Shown piece after piece: positions 9,745 to 17,861 of a DNA stretch of 64,000 nt. The stretch spans positions 434,001 to 498,000 of the forward strand of contig NZ_JAFBCB010000001.1 in assembly GCF_016907455.1 (NCBI RefSeq), given 5' to 3'. The notes below the pieces were generated by a model, which worked only from the letters and a program-made list of their open reading frames with translations, was not told the DNA's origin and did not search any database. A program made the translations under genes and the position numbers. Every line of letters begins with the position of its first letter. Positions within the stretch are counted from its first letter, which is position 1. The stretch comes from Brachybacterium muris (GTDB lineage: Bacteria; Actinomycetota; Actinomycetes; Actinomycetales; Dermabacteraceae).

Positions 9745-11143
9745 GGTGATCAGGGGGTCCTTCCAGGATGTCTGGCTCACCCTCTATCAAACCCCGGACG
9801 ATTCAGTGCGCGCGGGCCAGCTCCGAGTCGAGGTTGACCATCTCCGGCTCGAACCAGAGCCCGAACTGCATGCCCAAACCTGTCACGTGGTCGATTAGTG
9901 GGCCCAGCCCCTCGGGCCACGCATCCGGGGAGACCACCCAGTCGCCCAGGCCCGAGGTGTCGTCGCGGCGGGAGCCGAACCAGCCGTCGTCCAGGACGTA
10001 GCGCTCCACGCCGAGGGCGGCGGCACGATCGGCAAGGTCGGTGAGGCGGCCCAGGTCGTGGTCGAAGTACACGGCCTCCCACACGTTCAGGGTGACGGGC
10101 CTGTCGGTGGAGACGTGGTGCTTGCGGGAGCGCAGGTGGCGGTGGAAGCGGCGCGCCACCTCGTCCAGGCCGTTGCCGTACGAACCGTACAGTCAGGGGC
10201 TGCGGTAGCTGTCGCCGGAGGCGAGGTGACCCTCGCCCGGCAGCAGCAGTTCGCCGCCGGCCAGGATCTGGGTGCCGCCGGAGGTGCGCTCGGCCAGGTG
10301 CACGTGGTTGCCGGAGAAGCCGACGTGCACCGCCCACACCTGACCGGAGGAGAAGTTGAAGCCCGCGGTCCCGGCATGCAGGAGGTGGGCGGCGTCCGCG
10401 CCGGTGCGCCCGCGCCGGTTCTGCCGCAGATGCGTACCGGTGGTGAAGCCACGGCGCTGGGGGACCCGCTCATGGGCCCACCGCCCGGCGAAGTCCAGCA
10501 GCTCGGTGGCGTCCAGGGGGACCGGCAGGGCGAGGGTGAGGTCGCTGAGGGTGTACGTCTCGGCCCCGGCATTGGTGACCTCGGCCCGGGCGCGCAGCAG
10601 CCCCTGGGCAGTGAGCTCCACCTCGAGCCGTGCCTCCAGCCCGTTGGCCCGGTCCTCCAGCTCGAACGTGACGAGCCCCGAAGCTGCCTCGACGAAGCCC
10701 GCGCGGTCCCTGTCCTCATCGGCCTCGGCGAGGATCTCGCCGTCGAGCCGAACGGCATGGCAGGAGAGACGAGGCGCGAATCCGGAGCCGTCCGGTCGGG
10801 AGCCGGTCAGGCCCGGCGTGCCCAGCCAGCCGTCCGCGTTCTGCGGCAGCAGGCCCAGGCGCAGCGGCACGTCGGGAGCGTTGTTGGCGACCGGAGGGGT
10901 GGTGACCGCCGCGAGCTGTGCGGCATCGGCCGAGGTGAGGGAGCCCAGCGCCGGCCCCCAATGGAGGACAGCAGGGATGCGCCCACCGGTGACGTCGAGC
11001 AGCAGGGAGACGCCTGCACTGCTGAGGTGGACCCTGACCGTGGGACCTGCACAGTCGTGCGCCTCGGGGTTGTTCACGGACGGGTCGCGCTGATCGGGCA
11101 TCATCGCCTCCACGGCTCGGTACGGGGCCGTCGCTGCCCCCGA

Positions 11144-11167
11144 CTTATTTATTGCATGAAACTTAAG
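11144..11167. promoter_or_regulatory. AT-rich promoter/operator candidate upstream of the alpha-galactosidase operon
   Basis: A strikingly AT-rich block in a GC-rich intergenic region. It begins CTTA and ends TAAG and contains ATTGCATGAAAC, a loosely palindromic layout. It lies about 45 nt upstream of the alpha-galactosidase start and is a plausible ROK operator plus -10 region. The symmetry is weak. Confidence 0.3.
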
Positions 11168-11282
11168 CCGTGGGTGGCGCGAGGTCAAGCCTGGACCGGA
11201 GCCGGCCCCGTCATGGGATGCATCCCGCGGTGCGCGTCGGCGCCGCTACTCTGTCCCCACCCCATGACCCAGGAGCCCCCCG

Positions 11283-12494
11283 ATGATCCTCACCCAGTCC
11301 TCCAAGCTACGCGACGTGTGCTACGAGATCCGCGGGCCGGTGCCCGCCGAGGCCGCGCGCATGGAGGCTCAGGGCCACCAGATCCTCAAGCTCAACATCG
11401 GCAACCCCGCCCCCTTCGGCTTCGAGGCGCCCGACGAGATCCTGGTGGACATGATCCGGAACCTGCCCTCGGCGCAGGGCTACTCCGACTCCCGCGGCAT
11501 CCCGGCGGCGCGACGCGCGGTCGCGCAGTACTACCAGATGCGCGGCATGCCGGGCATCGAGCTGGACGACGTGTTCCTGGGCAACGGGGTCTCCGAGCTG
11601 ATCCAGATGGTCTGCCAGGCGCTGGTGGACGACGGCGACGAGGTGTTGATCCCGCAGCCCGACTACCCGCTGTGGACCGCCGCCGTTTCCCTGGCCGGCG
11701 GGCGCGCTGTCCACTACCGCTGCGACGAGGAAAGCAACTGGTGGCCTGACGTCTCCGACATCGCCGACAGGGTCACCGAGCGCACCAAGGCCATCGTGGT
11801 CATCAACCCCAACAATCCCACCGGCGCCGTGTACCCCGAGCCGGTGCTGCGCGAGATCGTGGAGGTGGCCCGCAAGCACGGGCTGCTGATTCTGGCCGAC
11901 GAGATCTACGACAAGATCCTTTACGACGACGCGGTGCACACCCCGATCGCCTCGCTGGCCCCGGATCTGCTGTCGATCACCTTCAACGGACTGTCCAAGG
12001 CGTACCGGGTGGCGGGCTTCCGTGCCGGATGGATGACCCTGTACGGGCCGCAGGACGACGCCACCAGCTTCATCGAGGGCCTCGAGGTGCTCTCGAACAT
12101 GCGGCTGTGCCCGAACGTCCCGGCCCAGCACGTGGTGGCCACGGCCCTGGGCGGCTACCAGACCATCAACGACCTGGTGCTGCCCGGGGGCCGGCTGCGT
12201 GAGCAGCGCGACGTGGCCTACGAGGGCCTCAGCGAGATCCCCGGGGTGAGCGTGGTTAAGGCCGAGGGTGCGCTGTACATGTTCCCGAAGCTGGACCTGG
12301 AGATGTACCGGATCGACAGCGACGAGGAGTTCGCCTACGACCTGCTGCGCTCGAAGAAGCTTCTGGTCAACCACGGCACTGGCTTCAACTACCCCGAGCC
12401 CGACCACCTGCGTCTGGTGACCCTCCCGCGGGCCGACGTGCTCGCCGACGCCGTGGACCGCATCGCCGACCACCTCGCCTCGATCCGCCGCTGA
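11283..12494 (+). CDS. PLP-dependent aminotransferase (AlaA-like)
   Basis: 403-residue fold-type I aminotransferase, similar in layout to E. coli AlaA and the mycobacterial homologue annotated AspC. The substrate-pocket region is LKLNIGNPAPFGF, the cofactor region is NPNNPTGAVY, the PLP-lysine lies in NGLSKAYRVAGFRAGW, and the C-terminal carboxylate-binding Arg is in HLRLVTLP. It probably makes alanine from pyruvate and glutamate, though substrate choice cannot be read from the sequence. A TACTCT -10 box lies at 11247-11252 and an AGGAG ribosome site precedes the ATG at 11283. It is divergent from the alpha-galactosidase operon. Confidence 0.85.
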   Translation: MILTQSSKLRDVCYEIRGPVPAEAARMEAQGHQILKLNIGNPAPFGFEAPDEILVDMIRNLPSAQGYSDSRGIPAARRAVAQYYQMRGMPGIELDDVFLGNGVSELIQMVCQALVDDGDEVLIPQPDYPLWTAAVSLAGGRAVHYRCDEESNWWPDVSDIADRVTERTKAIVVINPNNPTGAVYPEPVLREIVEVARKHGLLILADEIYDKILYDDAVHTPIASLAPDLLSITFNGLSKAYRVAGFRAGWMTLYGPQDDATSFIEGLEVLSNMRLCPNVPAQHVVATALGGYQTINDLVLPGGRLREQRDVAYEGLSEIPGVSVVKAEGALYMFPKLDLEMYRIDSDEEFAYDLLRSKKLLVNHGTGFNYPEPDHLRLVTLPRADVLADAVDRIADHLASIRR

Positions 12495-12525
12495 GGGCGC
12501 CCGGGCGCTCTGTGGACGGGGAGGG

Positions 12526-12681
12526 TCAGAGCAGCAGCGCGGTCGCGGCAACCTCCTGCGGACTCTGGTCGCCGAACACCTTCTGCGCCTGCGCCCCGCC
12601 CCAGGCGATGGACTCCGGGCGGAAGATGACCACGTGGAGAGCGGCCGCGGCGAGGGCCAGGATCGAGCCGAGGGTGAGCAT
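12526..12681 (-). pseudogene. Truncated DUF1304-like membrane protein
   Basis: A 51-residue reading frame (MLTLGSILALAAAALHVVIF... FGDQSPQEV) resembles the first membrane segment and loop of DUF1304 proteins, which are normally about 115-120 residues with four membrane segments. It stops after ATALLL, close to the aminotransferase stop, so the rest of the gene is missing. It has a good ribosome site (CGGAGG) and shares the palindrome at 12701 with the divergent TetR gene. The family assignment is tentative because so little remains. Confidence 0.5.
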
Positions 12682-12700
12682 CGCGACCTCCGAGCTCGAT

Positions 12701-12716
12701 TGGAATGATCGTTCCA
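12701..12716. promoter_or_regulatory. Palindromic operator, TetR/DUF1304 intergenic
   Basis: TGGAATGATCGTTCCA is a near-perfect 16-bp palindrome, followed by CTATAGTGG, which contributes a TATAGT -10 readable on either strand. A near copy lies at 14895-14910 before the quinone-reductase gene. It is the likely binding site of the TetR regulator at 12791. Confidence 0.7.
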
Positions 12717-12790
12717 CTATAGTGGGCCGTGCCCGGCGCCGACAGCCCGGGCGAGGAACGACGACGAGCAGGCAGCGAGCAGGAGGGGTC

Positions 12791-13387
12791 ATGGGACGAC
12801 AGTCCGCCTTCGTGCGGGAGGACACCGTGCGCTCCGCCCGCGACGTGTTCTGGAGCGAAGGGTACGAGGGCGCTTCCATGGCGAGCCTCCAGCGGGCCAC
12901 CGGACTGAACGCCAGCAGCATCTACCATGCCTTCGGCTCCAAGCGCGGTCTGTTCGACGCCGCGATCGAGGACTACCTCGAGCGCGTCGTTCGCTCCGGG
13001 CTCGCCCCGCTGTGCGCGCCCGAGGTCGCCCCCGATGCTCTCGAGCGCTACTTCCTCGCGGCCCGCGCGCTGTTCGCGGACCCGTCCGGCCGCACCCTCT
13101 CCGACGGATGCCTGCTGGTGAACACCGCCTGCTCCGGGCTCGCCCGGGACGGCGGGATCGCCGAGGCCGTGCGCGCCTATCGCGCCGAGCTGCTCGCCGC
13201 CTTCACCCGCGGCGTGCAGGCCCGACGCCCCGACCAGTCGCCGCAGGAGCGTGCGCAGCTCGTCGAGACCTGCGTCGCGCTGCTGATCAGCGCGCTGGTC
13301 ATGACCCGGGTGGACCGGGATGCGGCCACCGCCGCGATCGACTCCGCCCTCACCGCACTCCAGAACCAGGAGCAAGGACACCCATGA
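12791..13387 (+). CDS. TetR-family regulator of the Ohr/quinone-reductase set
   Basis: 198 residues. The N-terminal DNA-binding domain has the TetR helix-turn-helix (MASLQRATGLNASSIYHAFGSKRGLFDAAI). The ligand domain contains a Cys-bearing DGCLLVNTACSGLA stretch, as in TetR members that sense electrophiles or oxidants (family knowledge; sensing here is inferred). The ATG at 12791 follows AGGAGGGG. Its stop overlaps the ohr start (ATGA), so the two are co-translated. It probably represses its own operon and the gene at 13899 through the shared palindrome. This is unusual because Ohr is more often controlled by MarR-type OhrR. Confidence 0.87.
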   Translation: MGRQSAFVREDTVRSARDVFWSEGYEGASMASLQRATGLNASSIYHAFGSKRGLFDAAIEDYLERVVRSGLAPLCAPEVAPDALERYFLAARALFADPSGRTLSDGCLLVNTACSGLARDGGIAEAVRAYRAELLAAFTRGVQARRPDQSPQERAQLVETCVALLISALVMTRVDRDAATAAIDSALTALQNQEQGHP

Positions 13388-13806
13388 AGCCCCTCTACAC
13401 CACCGAAGCCCTGGCCACCGGCGGCGGCCGCGACGGCCACGTCGATGTCGCCGAGTCGGATCTCGCCTTCGACCTCGCCGTCCCGACCGCCATGGGCGGC
13501 ACCGGCGCCGGCGCGAACCCCGAGCAGCTCTTCGCCGCCGGGTACTCCGCCTGCTTCCACTCCGCCCTGCAGGCCGTCGCCCGGCAGCAGAAGGTCGCGA
13601 TCGACGGCTCGAGCGTCGGCGCCCGCGTCACCATCGGCTCGGAGGAGTCCGGCGGCTTCTCGCTCGCCGTCGAGCTCGAGGTGGTCATCCCGGAGCTCGA
13701 CCACGACACCGCCCAGGCGCTGGCCGACGCCGCGCACCAGGTGTGCCCGTACTCGAACGCCACCCGGGGCAACATCCCGGTGGTCGTCACCGTCACCGAC
13801 GACTGA
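13384..13806 (+). CDS. Organic hydroperoxide resistance protein, Ohr/OsmC family
   Basis: 140-residue OsmC-fold thiol peroxidase that reduces organic hydroperoxides. The two redox cysteines are visible in FAAGYSACFHSAL and AHQVCPYSNATRGN, the Ohr-type spacing. The start overlaps the TetR stop by 4 nt. It is probably cytoplasmic and recycled by a dihydrolipoamide-type system, as known for Ohr. It is followed by the hairpin at 13844. Confidence 0.9.
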   Translation: MKPLYTTEALATGGGRDGHVDVAESDLAFDLAVPTAMGGTGAGANPEQLFAAGYSACFHSALQAVARQQKVAIDGSSVGARVTIGSEESGGFSLAVELEVVIPELDHDTAQALADAAHQVCPYSNATRGNIPVVVTVTDD

Positions 13807-13843
13807 CCGCCCCGCGTCCTGCCGGCAGGCGTCGGGCAGGTGC

Positions 13844-13881
13844 GAGGAGCCCCGGCGGGATCGATCCCGCCGGGGCTCCTC
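13844..13881. terminator. 38-bp perfect palindrome, bidirectional terminator
   Basis: A perfect 19+19 palindrome with no loop spacer (GAGGAGCCCCGGCGGGATC and its complement) sits between the converging ohr and quinone-reductase genes. It has no T-run. Confidence 0.65.
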
Positions 13882-13898
13882 GTGCTGTGGCATGCTGC

Positions 13899-14876
13899 TC
13901 ACGGGCGCAGCAGCACCTTGCCCTGTCGGCCGTCGGTCAGCGTGGCCGCCACGGCGGCGGCGACCTCCTCCAGCGGGAAGGTGGCCGCGACCGGCAGGGT
14001 GACCTCGCCGGAGAGCAGGCCGGAGAAGATCTCGCCGATGAGCCGGCGACGCACCTCCGGCGCCATCTCCGCCGAGACCCGGGAGCCCCAGAAGCCCTCG
14101 ACCTTCAGATCGCGGAAGATGATCGGGCCCGAGGGGAGCGCCATGGTCGAGTCGCCCATCGCCCCGAAGACCACCAGGCGACCGCCGTCCCCGAGCAGCG
14201 AGAGCACCTGGCCCGCCGCCTCGCCGCCCACGGAGTCCAGCCCCGCTGCGACGCGCGCCTCTCCGATCAGCGCACGCGCCTGCTCCTGCCAGTCCTCCCG
14301 ATCGGTGGCGACGACGTCACCGATGCCCTGCGCGGCGAGCTCCTCGACGCCGCTGCCGCGCCGCACCAGGCTGATGACGCGGATCCCGCGCAGCCGAGCG
14401 AACTGCGCGACGAGGCGGCCGACGGCCCCGGTCGCGGCGTTCTGCACGAGCACCTCGCCGGGAGCGAGGTCGAGGTGCTCGAGCAGGGAGACGGCGCTGA
14501 AGGGCATGGCCAGGAGCTGGGCGGCGGACTCGTCCGGCAGCTCGGCCGGCACCGGGACCAGCGAGGAGGCGGGGGCGGTGAACAGCTCCGCCCAGGCTCC
14601 GGTGATCCCGGTCGCCGCGACACGGTCGCCGACGGCGTAGCCCTCGACGCCCTCGCCGAGCGCCTCCACCACTGCGACGGCCTCGCTGCCGGCGCCGGAG
14701 GGCAGCGCGGGGCGGACGCCGTAGGAGCCGCGGATTGTCCACAGGTCGTGGTGGTGGATCGGGCTCAGCGACATCCTCAGCAGCGCCTCGCCGGCGGCCG
14801 GAACAGGGGCATCGGCCTCGGCGGTGCGCAGGACGTCGGCGGGATCGCCGAAGCGGTCGTAGGTGATGGTGAGCAT
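13899..14876 (-). CDS. Quinone-oxidoreductase-like medium-chain dehydrogenase
   Basis: 325 residues of the zinc-independent quinone oxidoreductase group of medium-chain dehydrogenases. The N-terminal GroES-like domain is followed by a Rossmann domain with the NADPH loop NAATGAVGRLVAQFA. The structural-zinc Cys cluster of zinc alcohol dehydrogenases is not seen. I chose ATG 14876 (MLTITYDRFGDP) over 14906 because GAGAGG precedes it and the longer start would run through the operator. It probably reduces quinones or reactive carbonyls under control of the TetR at 12791, because the same palindrome lies directly upstream. Confidence 0.85.
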   Translation of the reverse strand: MLTITYDRFGDPADVLRTAEADAPVPAAGEALLRMSLSPIHHHDLWTIRGSYGVRPALPSGAGSEAVAVVEALGEGVEGYAVGDRVAATGITGAWAELFTAPASSLVPVPAELPDESAAQLLAMPFSAVSLLEHLDLAPGEVLVQNAATGAVGRLVAQFARLRGIRVISLVRRGSGVEELAAQGIGDVVATDREDWQEQARALIGEARVAAGLDSVGGEAAGQVLSLLGDGGRLVVFGAMGDSTMALPSGPIIFRDLKVEGFWGSRVSAEMAPEVRRRLIGEIFSGLLSGEVTLPVAATFPLEEVAAAVAATLTDGRQGKVLLRP

Positions 14877-14894
14877 GGGATCGCCTCTCGATTG

Positions 14895-14910
14895 TGGAAT
14901 AATCATTCCA
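14895..14910. promoter_or_regulatory. Palindromic operator of the quinone-reductase gene
   Basis: TGGAATAATCATTCCA followed by CTATAGCGG. It matches the site at 12701 at 14 of 16 palindrome positions and shares the adjoining CTATAG. On the minus strand TATAG lies just upstream of the palindrome, so a bound repressor would cover the transcription start. Confidence 0.7.
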
Positions 14911-15002
14911 CTATAGCGGTGGGGTGCCTCCCTGCACCGTGCGCGGGTCGTGCTGTTCCGGGTCTCACAGCTGCGGCCGCCACGGCGCCGGGCGATGCAG
15001 AA

Positions 15003-15045
15003 GGGCCGGGGGCCGGGACCGGTGCTCCGGTCCTGCCCCCGGCCC
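15003..15045. terminator. GC-rich hairpin terminator after fprA
   Basis: A long stem of about 19 bp (GGGCCGGGGGCCGGGACCGG with its near-complement) and a 4-nt loop lies 30 nt past the fprA stop on the minus strand. Confidence 0.55.
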
Positions 15046-15076
15046 TGCGGCAGGGTGCCTGCTGCTCGTGCGCGGC

Positions 15077-16543
15077 TCAGGCGTGCGTGGGCTGCGGTGC
15101 GCCCTCGCGGGCGATGCGGACCATCTCCTCGCGGTCCGCGACCTTGATGCGGGCGCGCGGCTGGCCATCGGCGTCCACCGCAGCCGCACCGAGGGCCTTC
15201 TCGTGCGCGTCCAGCGCCATCCAGCCCTCCCAGGTGGTGTACTCCACGCCGCGGGAGTCCAGCAGGCGCACGATCGCGTCGTTGTCGCGCTCCGGCGCGG
15301 TGGGCAGCTGCCCGGACTCGAGGTCCTCCAGCAGGGAGCCCACGGTCTCGATCGCATCGGACTTCGTCGCGCCGATCAGGCCGACGGGCCCGCGCTTGAT
15401 CCAGCCGTTGGCGTACAGGCCCGGAAGCACGGTGCCATCCGCCTCGGTGACACGGCCGGCGGCGTTGCTGATCACGCCGCGGGAGGAGTCGTAGGGAACT
15501 CCCGGCAGCTCACTGCCGAAGTAGCCCACCGCCCTGTACATGGACTGCAGCTCGTAGTCGACGAACTCGCCGGTGCCCTCCAGGCGCCCCTCCTCGTCCA
15601 GGCGGGTGCGCTCGAAGCGCATGCCGGTGACGTGCCCGTCCTCACCGAGGACCTCGACGGGGCGGTGCCAGAAGTGCATGTGCAGGCGCCGGGTGACGGG
15701 CCCGCCGTGGTGGTCGGTGGGCTCCTCGCCCGCGGCCTCGCGGCGCTGCTGCTCCTCGAGCCAGTTCACGAAGGTCTGCACCACCTGGTCGGTGCGCTTG
15801 TCGGCGCGGATGGCCTCCCACTGCGCCTCGGTGATCTGCTCGATGTCGCGCGGGTCCATCACCACCTGCACGCCCTTGGGGTGCGCCAGCTCGCGGGTCT
15901 CCAGCGGGGAGAACTTGGTCTGGGCGGGGCCGCGGCGGCCGAACACGTGCACGTCGGTGGTGTTCGCAGCGGCGAGGCCCTCGTAGACGTTGGCGGGGAT
16001 CTCGGTGCGCAGCAGCTCGTCGGCGCTCTTGGACAGCACGCGGGCCACGTCCAGGGCCACGTTGCCGTTGCCGATCACCGCGACCTGCTGGGCCTCCAGC
16101 GGCCACGTTCGCGGGTAGTCGGGGTTGCCGTCGTACCAGGCCACGAAGTCGGCGGCGCCGTAGGAGCCGTCCAGGTCGATGCCGGGGATGTCCAGATCGG
16201 CGTCCTTCAGGGCGCCGGTGGCGAACACGACCGCGTCGTAGTGCTTGCGCAGGTCCTCCAGCGTCACGTCCTTGCCGAACTCCACGTCACCCAGGAAGCG
16301 GATGTCTCCGCGGCCCAGGATGCGGTGCAGCGCGGTGATGATCCCCTTGATGCGCGGGTGGTCCGGGGCCACGCCGTAGCGGATCAGCCCGAACGGGGCG
16401 GGGAGCCTGTCGAAGATGTCGGCCTGGACCTCCAGGCGCCCGGACTTCACGGCCTCGGAGCGCAGCAGGGTCTCTGCGGCGTATACGCCGGCGGGGCCGG
16501 ATCCGATGACGGCCAGGCGGAGGGACTGCGGGGAGGAGGACAT
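15077..16543 (-). CDS. fprA: Ferredoxin-NADP reductase, FprA/adrenodoxin-reductase type
   Basis: 488 residues. FAD-binding GxGxxG at the N-terminus (AVIGSGPAGVYAAE), the family motif APFGLIRYGVAPDHP, an NADP loop (AVIGNGNVALDVARVL) and a C-terminal FAD contact (GPVGLIGATKSDA) match mycobacterial FprA and mammalian adrenodoxin reductase. It passes electrons between NADPH and ferredoxin in the cytoplasm. It stands alone between terminators, with a TATAAA box about 70 nt upstream. The partner ferredoxin is not in the window. Confidence 0.9.
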   Translation of the reverse strand: MSSSPQSLRLAVIGSGPAGVYAAETLLRSEAVKSGRLEVQADIFDRLPAPFGLIRYGVAPDHPRIKGIITALHRILGRGDIRFLGDVEFGKDVTLEDLRKHYDAVVFATGALKDADLDIPGIDLDGSYGAADFVAWYDGNPDYPRTWPLEAQQVAVIGNGNVALDVARVLSKSADELLRTEIPANVYEGLAAANTTDVHVFGRRGPAQTKFSPLETRELAHPKGVQVVMDPRDIEQITEAQWEAIRADKRTDQVVQTFVNWLEEQQRREAAGEEPTDHHGGPVTRRLHMHFWHRPVEVLGEDGHVTGMRFERTRLDEEGRLEGTGEFVDYELQSMYRAVGYFGSELPGVPYDSSRGVISNAAGRVTEADGTVLPGLYANGWIKRGPVGLIGATKSDAIETVGSLLEDLESGQLPTAPERDNDAIVRLLDSRGVEYTTWEGWMALDAHEKALGAAAVDADGQPRARIKVADREEMVRIAREGAPQPTHA

Positions 16544-16614
16544 CTCACCTCGGTCTCGTGGCGCACGGATGCGCCGGACGGGAGCGCGCCGCTGCGCGCA
16601 GATTTCCGCACCAC

Positions 16615-16620
16615 TTTATA
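16615..16620 (-). promoter_or_regulatory. -10 box of fprA
   Basis: TATAAA on the minus strand, in an AT-rich pocket (CGTATAAAGTGG) about 70 nt before the fprA ATG. No convincing -35 was found. Confidence 0.4.
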
Positions 16621-16677
16621 CGCGGAATTCGTGGGGAGAGGGTGGTGTGAGCGGGCTGACGCACCCCCGACAGCACC

Positions 16678-16707
16678 GCGCACCCCCCGATGCTCCGAGG
16701 GGTGCGC
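16678..16707. terminator. Hairpin terminator after the formate/nitrite channel gene
   Basis: Stem GCGCACCCC (16678-16686) pairs with GGGGTGCGC (16699-16707), downstream of the channel gene on the minus strand. The rest of 16544-16785 holds only the fprA promoter and short CAGCTGCC-type repeats. Confidence 0.5.
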
Positions 16708-16785
16708 GATGGTGGTCGAGCGGCGGGGGCGGGCGGGAGCCCGGCCCACCAGGGTCAGCTGCCCTTAGGGACAGCTGCCCTCGGG

Positions 16786-17736
16786 TTAGCTGTCCTTGCG
16801 GGCCTCTTCCTTCGCAGCGGAGGTCTCCGGCTTGTTGTAGGCCAGCCAGAAGTAGACACCCACGAACACGGCACCGCCGACGATGTTGCCGAGGATCACC
16901 GGGATCAGGTTGTCCCACACCGCGGACAGCGGCGTCAGCGCCGCGAAGTCATCGACGGTCACCCCGGCCTTCTGGACGGCGGCGCCGTTCCAGAACTCGT
17001 CTCCGGCACCGTACTTGACCATCAGGCCCATCGGCAGCATGAACATGTTGGCCACCGAGTGCTCGAGGCCGGTGGCCACGAACAGCGAGATCGGGCCGAT
17101 CACGGCGAGGATCTTGTCGGTGACCGTCTTGCCGGCGGTCGCGATCCACACCGCGAGACACACGGCGAAGTTGGCCAGCAGGCCCAGGAAGAAGGCGCGC
17201 GGCCAGTCGTAGGAGACCTTGGCCAGCGAGGTGTTCAGCGTGACCAGGCCCCATGCGCCGCCGTTGGAGGCGTGCACGCCGGCCAGCAGGATCAGCAGCG
17301 CCATCAGCGCGGAGCCGATGAAGTTGCCGGCGATCGAGATGCCCCAGTGGGCAAGCATCCGGGTGGCGTTGATCCGCTTGGACAGCCACGGCATGACGGT
17401 CATGGTGGTGCCGGTGAACAGGTCCGAGCCGCTCATCACCACCAGGCCCAGGCCCACGGAGAACACGACGCCGCCCAGCACCTTGGAGATGCCCACGGGC
17501 CAGTCGGCCATCCCCTGCTGGGAGGTGACCATGTAGATGAAGCCCCAGGCGATGAACGCGCCACCGGTGAGGGACAGCAGGAACATGCGGCCGTAGGGCG
17601 TGGTCGCCTTGGCGTACATGCCGTCCTCGAGGGCCATGGCCAGGGCCTTCGGTGCCGGGATCTGCGTGGACGGTGCGGGTGCTGCGGCGGGTGCGGGAGT
17701 GCCGGAGGATCCGGGCCCCGAGGAGGGTGAGGTCAT
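16786..17736 (-). CDS. Formate/nitrite transporter family channel
   Basis: 316 residues with about six membrane helices of the FNT family. The N-terminal tail is Ala/Pro/Ser-rich. Family features include the GSDLFTGTTM stretch, the HSVANMFMLPMG segment with its conserved Asn, and GNFIGS. FNT proteins are pentameric channels for formate, nitrite, hydrosulfide or lactate; the substrate cannot be told from this context because no formate or nitrite enzyme is adjacent. ATG 17736 has GAAGGA upstream. Confidence 0.88.
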   Translation of the reverse strand: MTSPSSGPGSSGTPAPAAAPAPSTQIPAPKALAMALEDGMYAKATTPYGRMFLLSLTGGAFIAWGFIYMVTSQQGMADWPVGISKVLGGVVFSVGLGLVVMSGSDLFTGTTMTVMPWLSKRINATRMLAHWGISIAGNFIGSALMALLILLAGVHASNGGAWGLVTLNTSLAKVSYDWPRAFFLGLLANFAVCLAVWIATAGKTVTDKILAVIGPISLFVATGLEHSVANMFMLPMGLMVKYGAGDEFWNGAAVQKAGVTVDDFAALTPLSAVWDNLIPVILGNIVGGAVFVGVYFWLAYNKPETSAAKEEARKDS

Positions 17737-17861
17737 GGCGATTCCTTCTCTCGTACACAGGACGACCACAGGGTACGCCCGAACAACGATGAGAGAGGGG
17801 TTGTAAGGCCCGAGAGGTGACGTGTTCTCGTGCTGGCCGTGCTGGTCAGGGGTGCCGACGC

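Larger units (their letters stand above)
8469..9805 (-). mobile_element. IS3-family insertion sequence
   Basis: 1337-bp element with imperfect inverted ends of about 26 bp that share TG, GTCC, GGGTTT and GAGGG blocks. It is flanked by 3-bp duplications GTG (8466-8468 and 9806-9808), the usual IS3-family target size. It carries orfA and orfB in the same direction as the alpha-galactosidase gene that it interrupts. Only one copy is in the window. Confidence 0.93.
7377..11101 (-). pseudogene. Alpha-galactosidase (GH36), nonsense mutation and IS3 insertion
   Basis: GH36 enzyme that would release galactose from melibiose/raffinose-type sugars. Segments in order: N-terminal beta domain (11101 to 10196), barrel (10192 to 9806) and barrel plus C-terminal domain (8468 to 7377). 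The nucleophile Asp sits in YIKWDHNRD and the acid/base Asp in the VSDCIDPLER stretch. A TGA at 10195-10193 replaces the Trp expected in YRSP-W-LYGSYG. An IS3-family element (8469-9805) interrupts SELARAHPEWV; removing it and one GTG duplication leaves exactly 795 codons. The second ATG of an ATGATG pair (11101) is spaced well after GGAGG. First gene of the operon. Confidence 0.93.

Noticed and set aside
10058-11749. 563-residue plus-strand open frame
   Set aside because: It runs antisense through the alpha-galactosidase and then out of frame into the aminotransferase; a shadow only.
13844-13881. 38-bp palindrome as a regulator site
   Set aside because: It lies between two converging gene ends, which suits a bidirectional terminator better than an operator.
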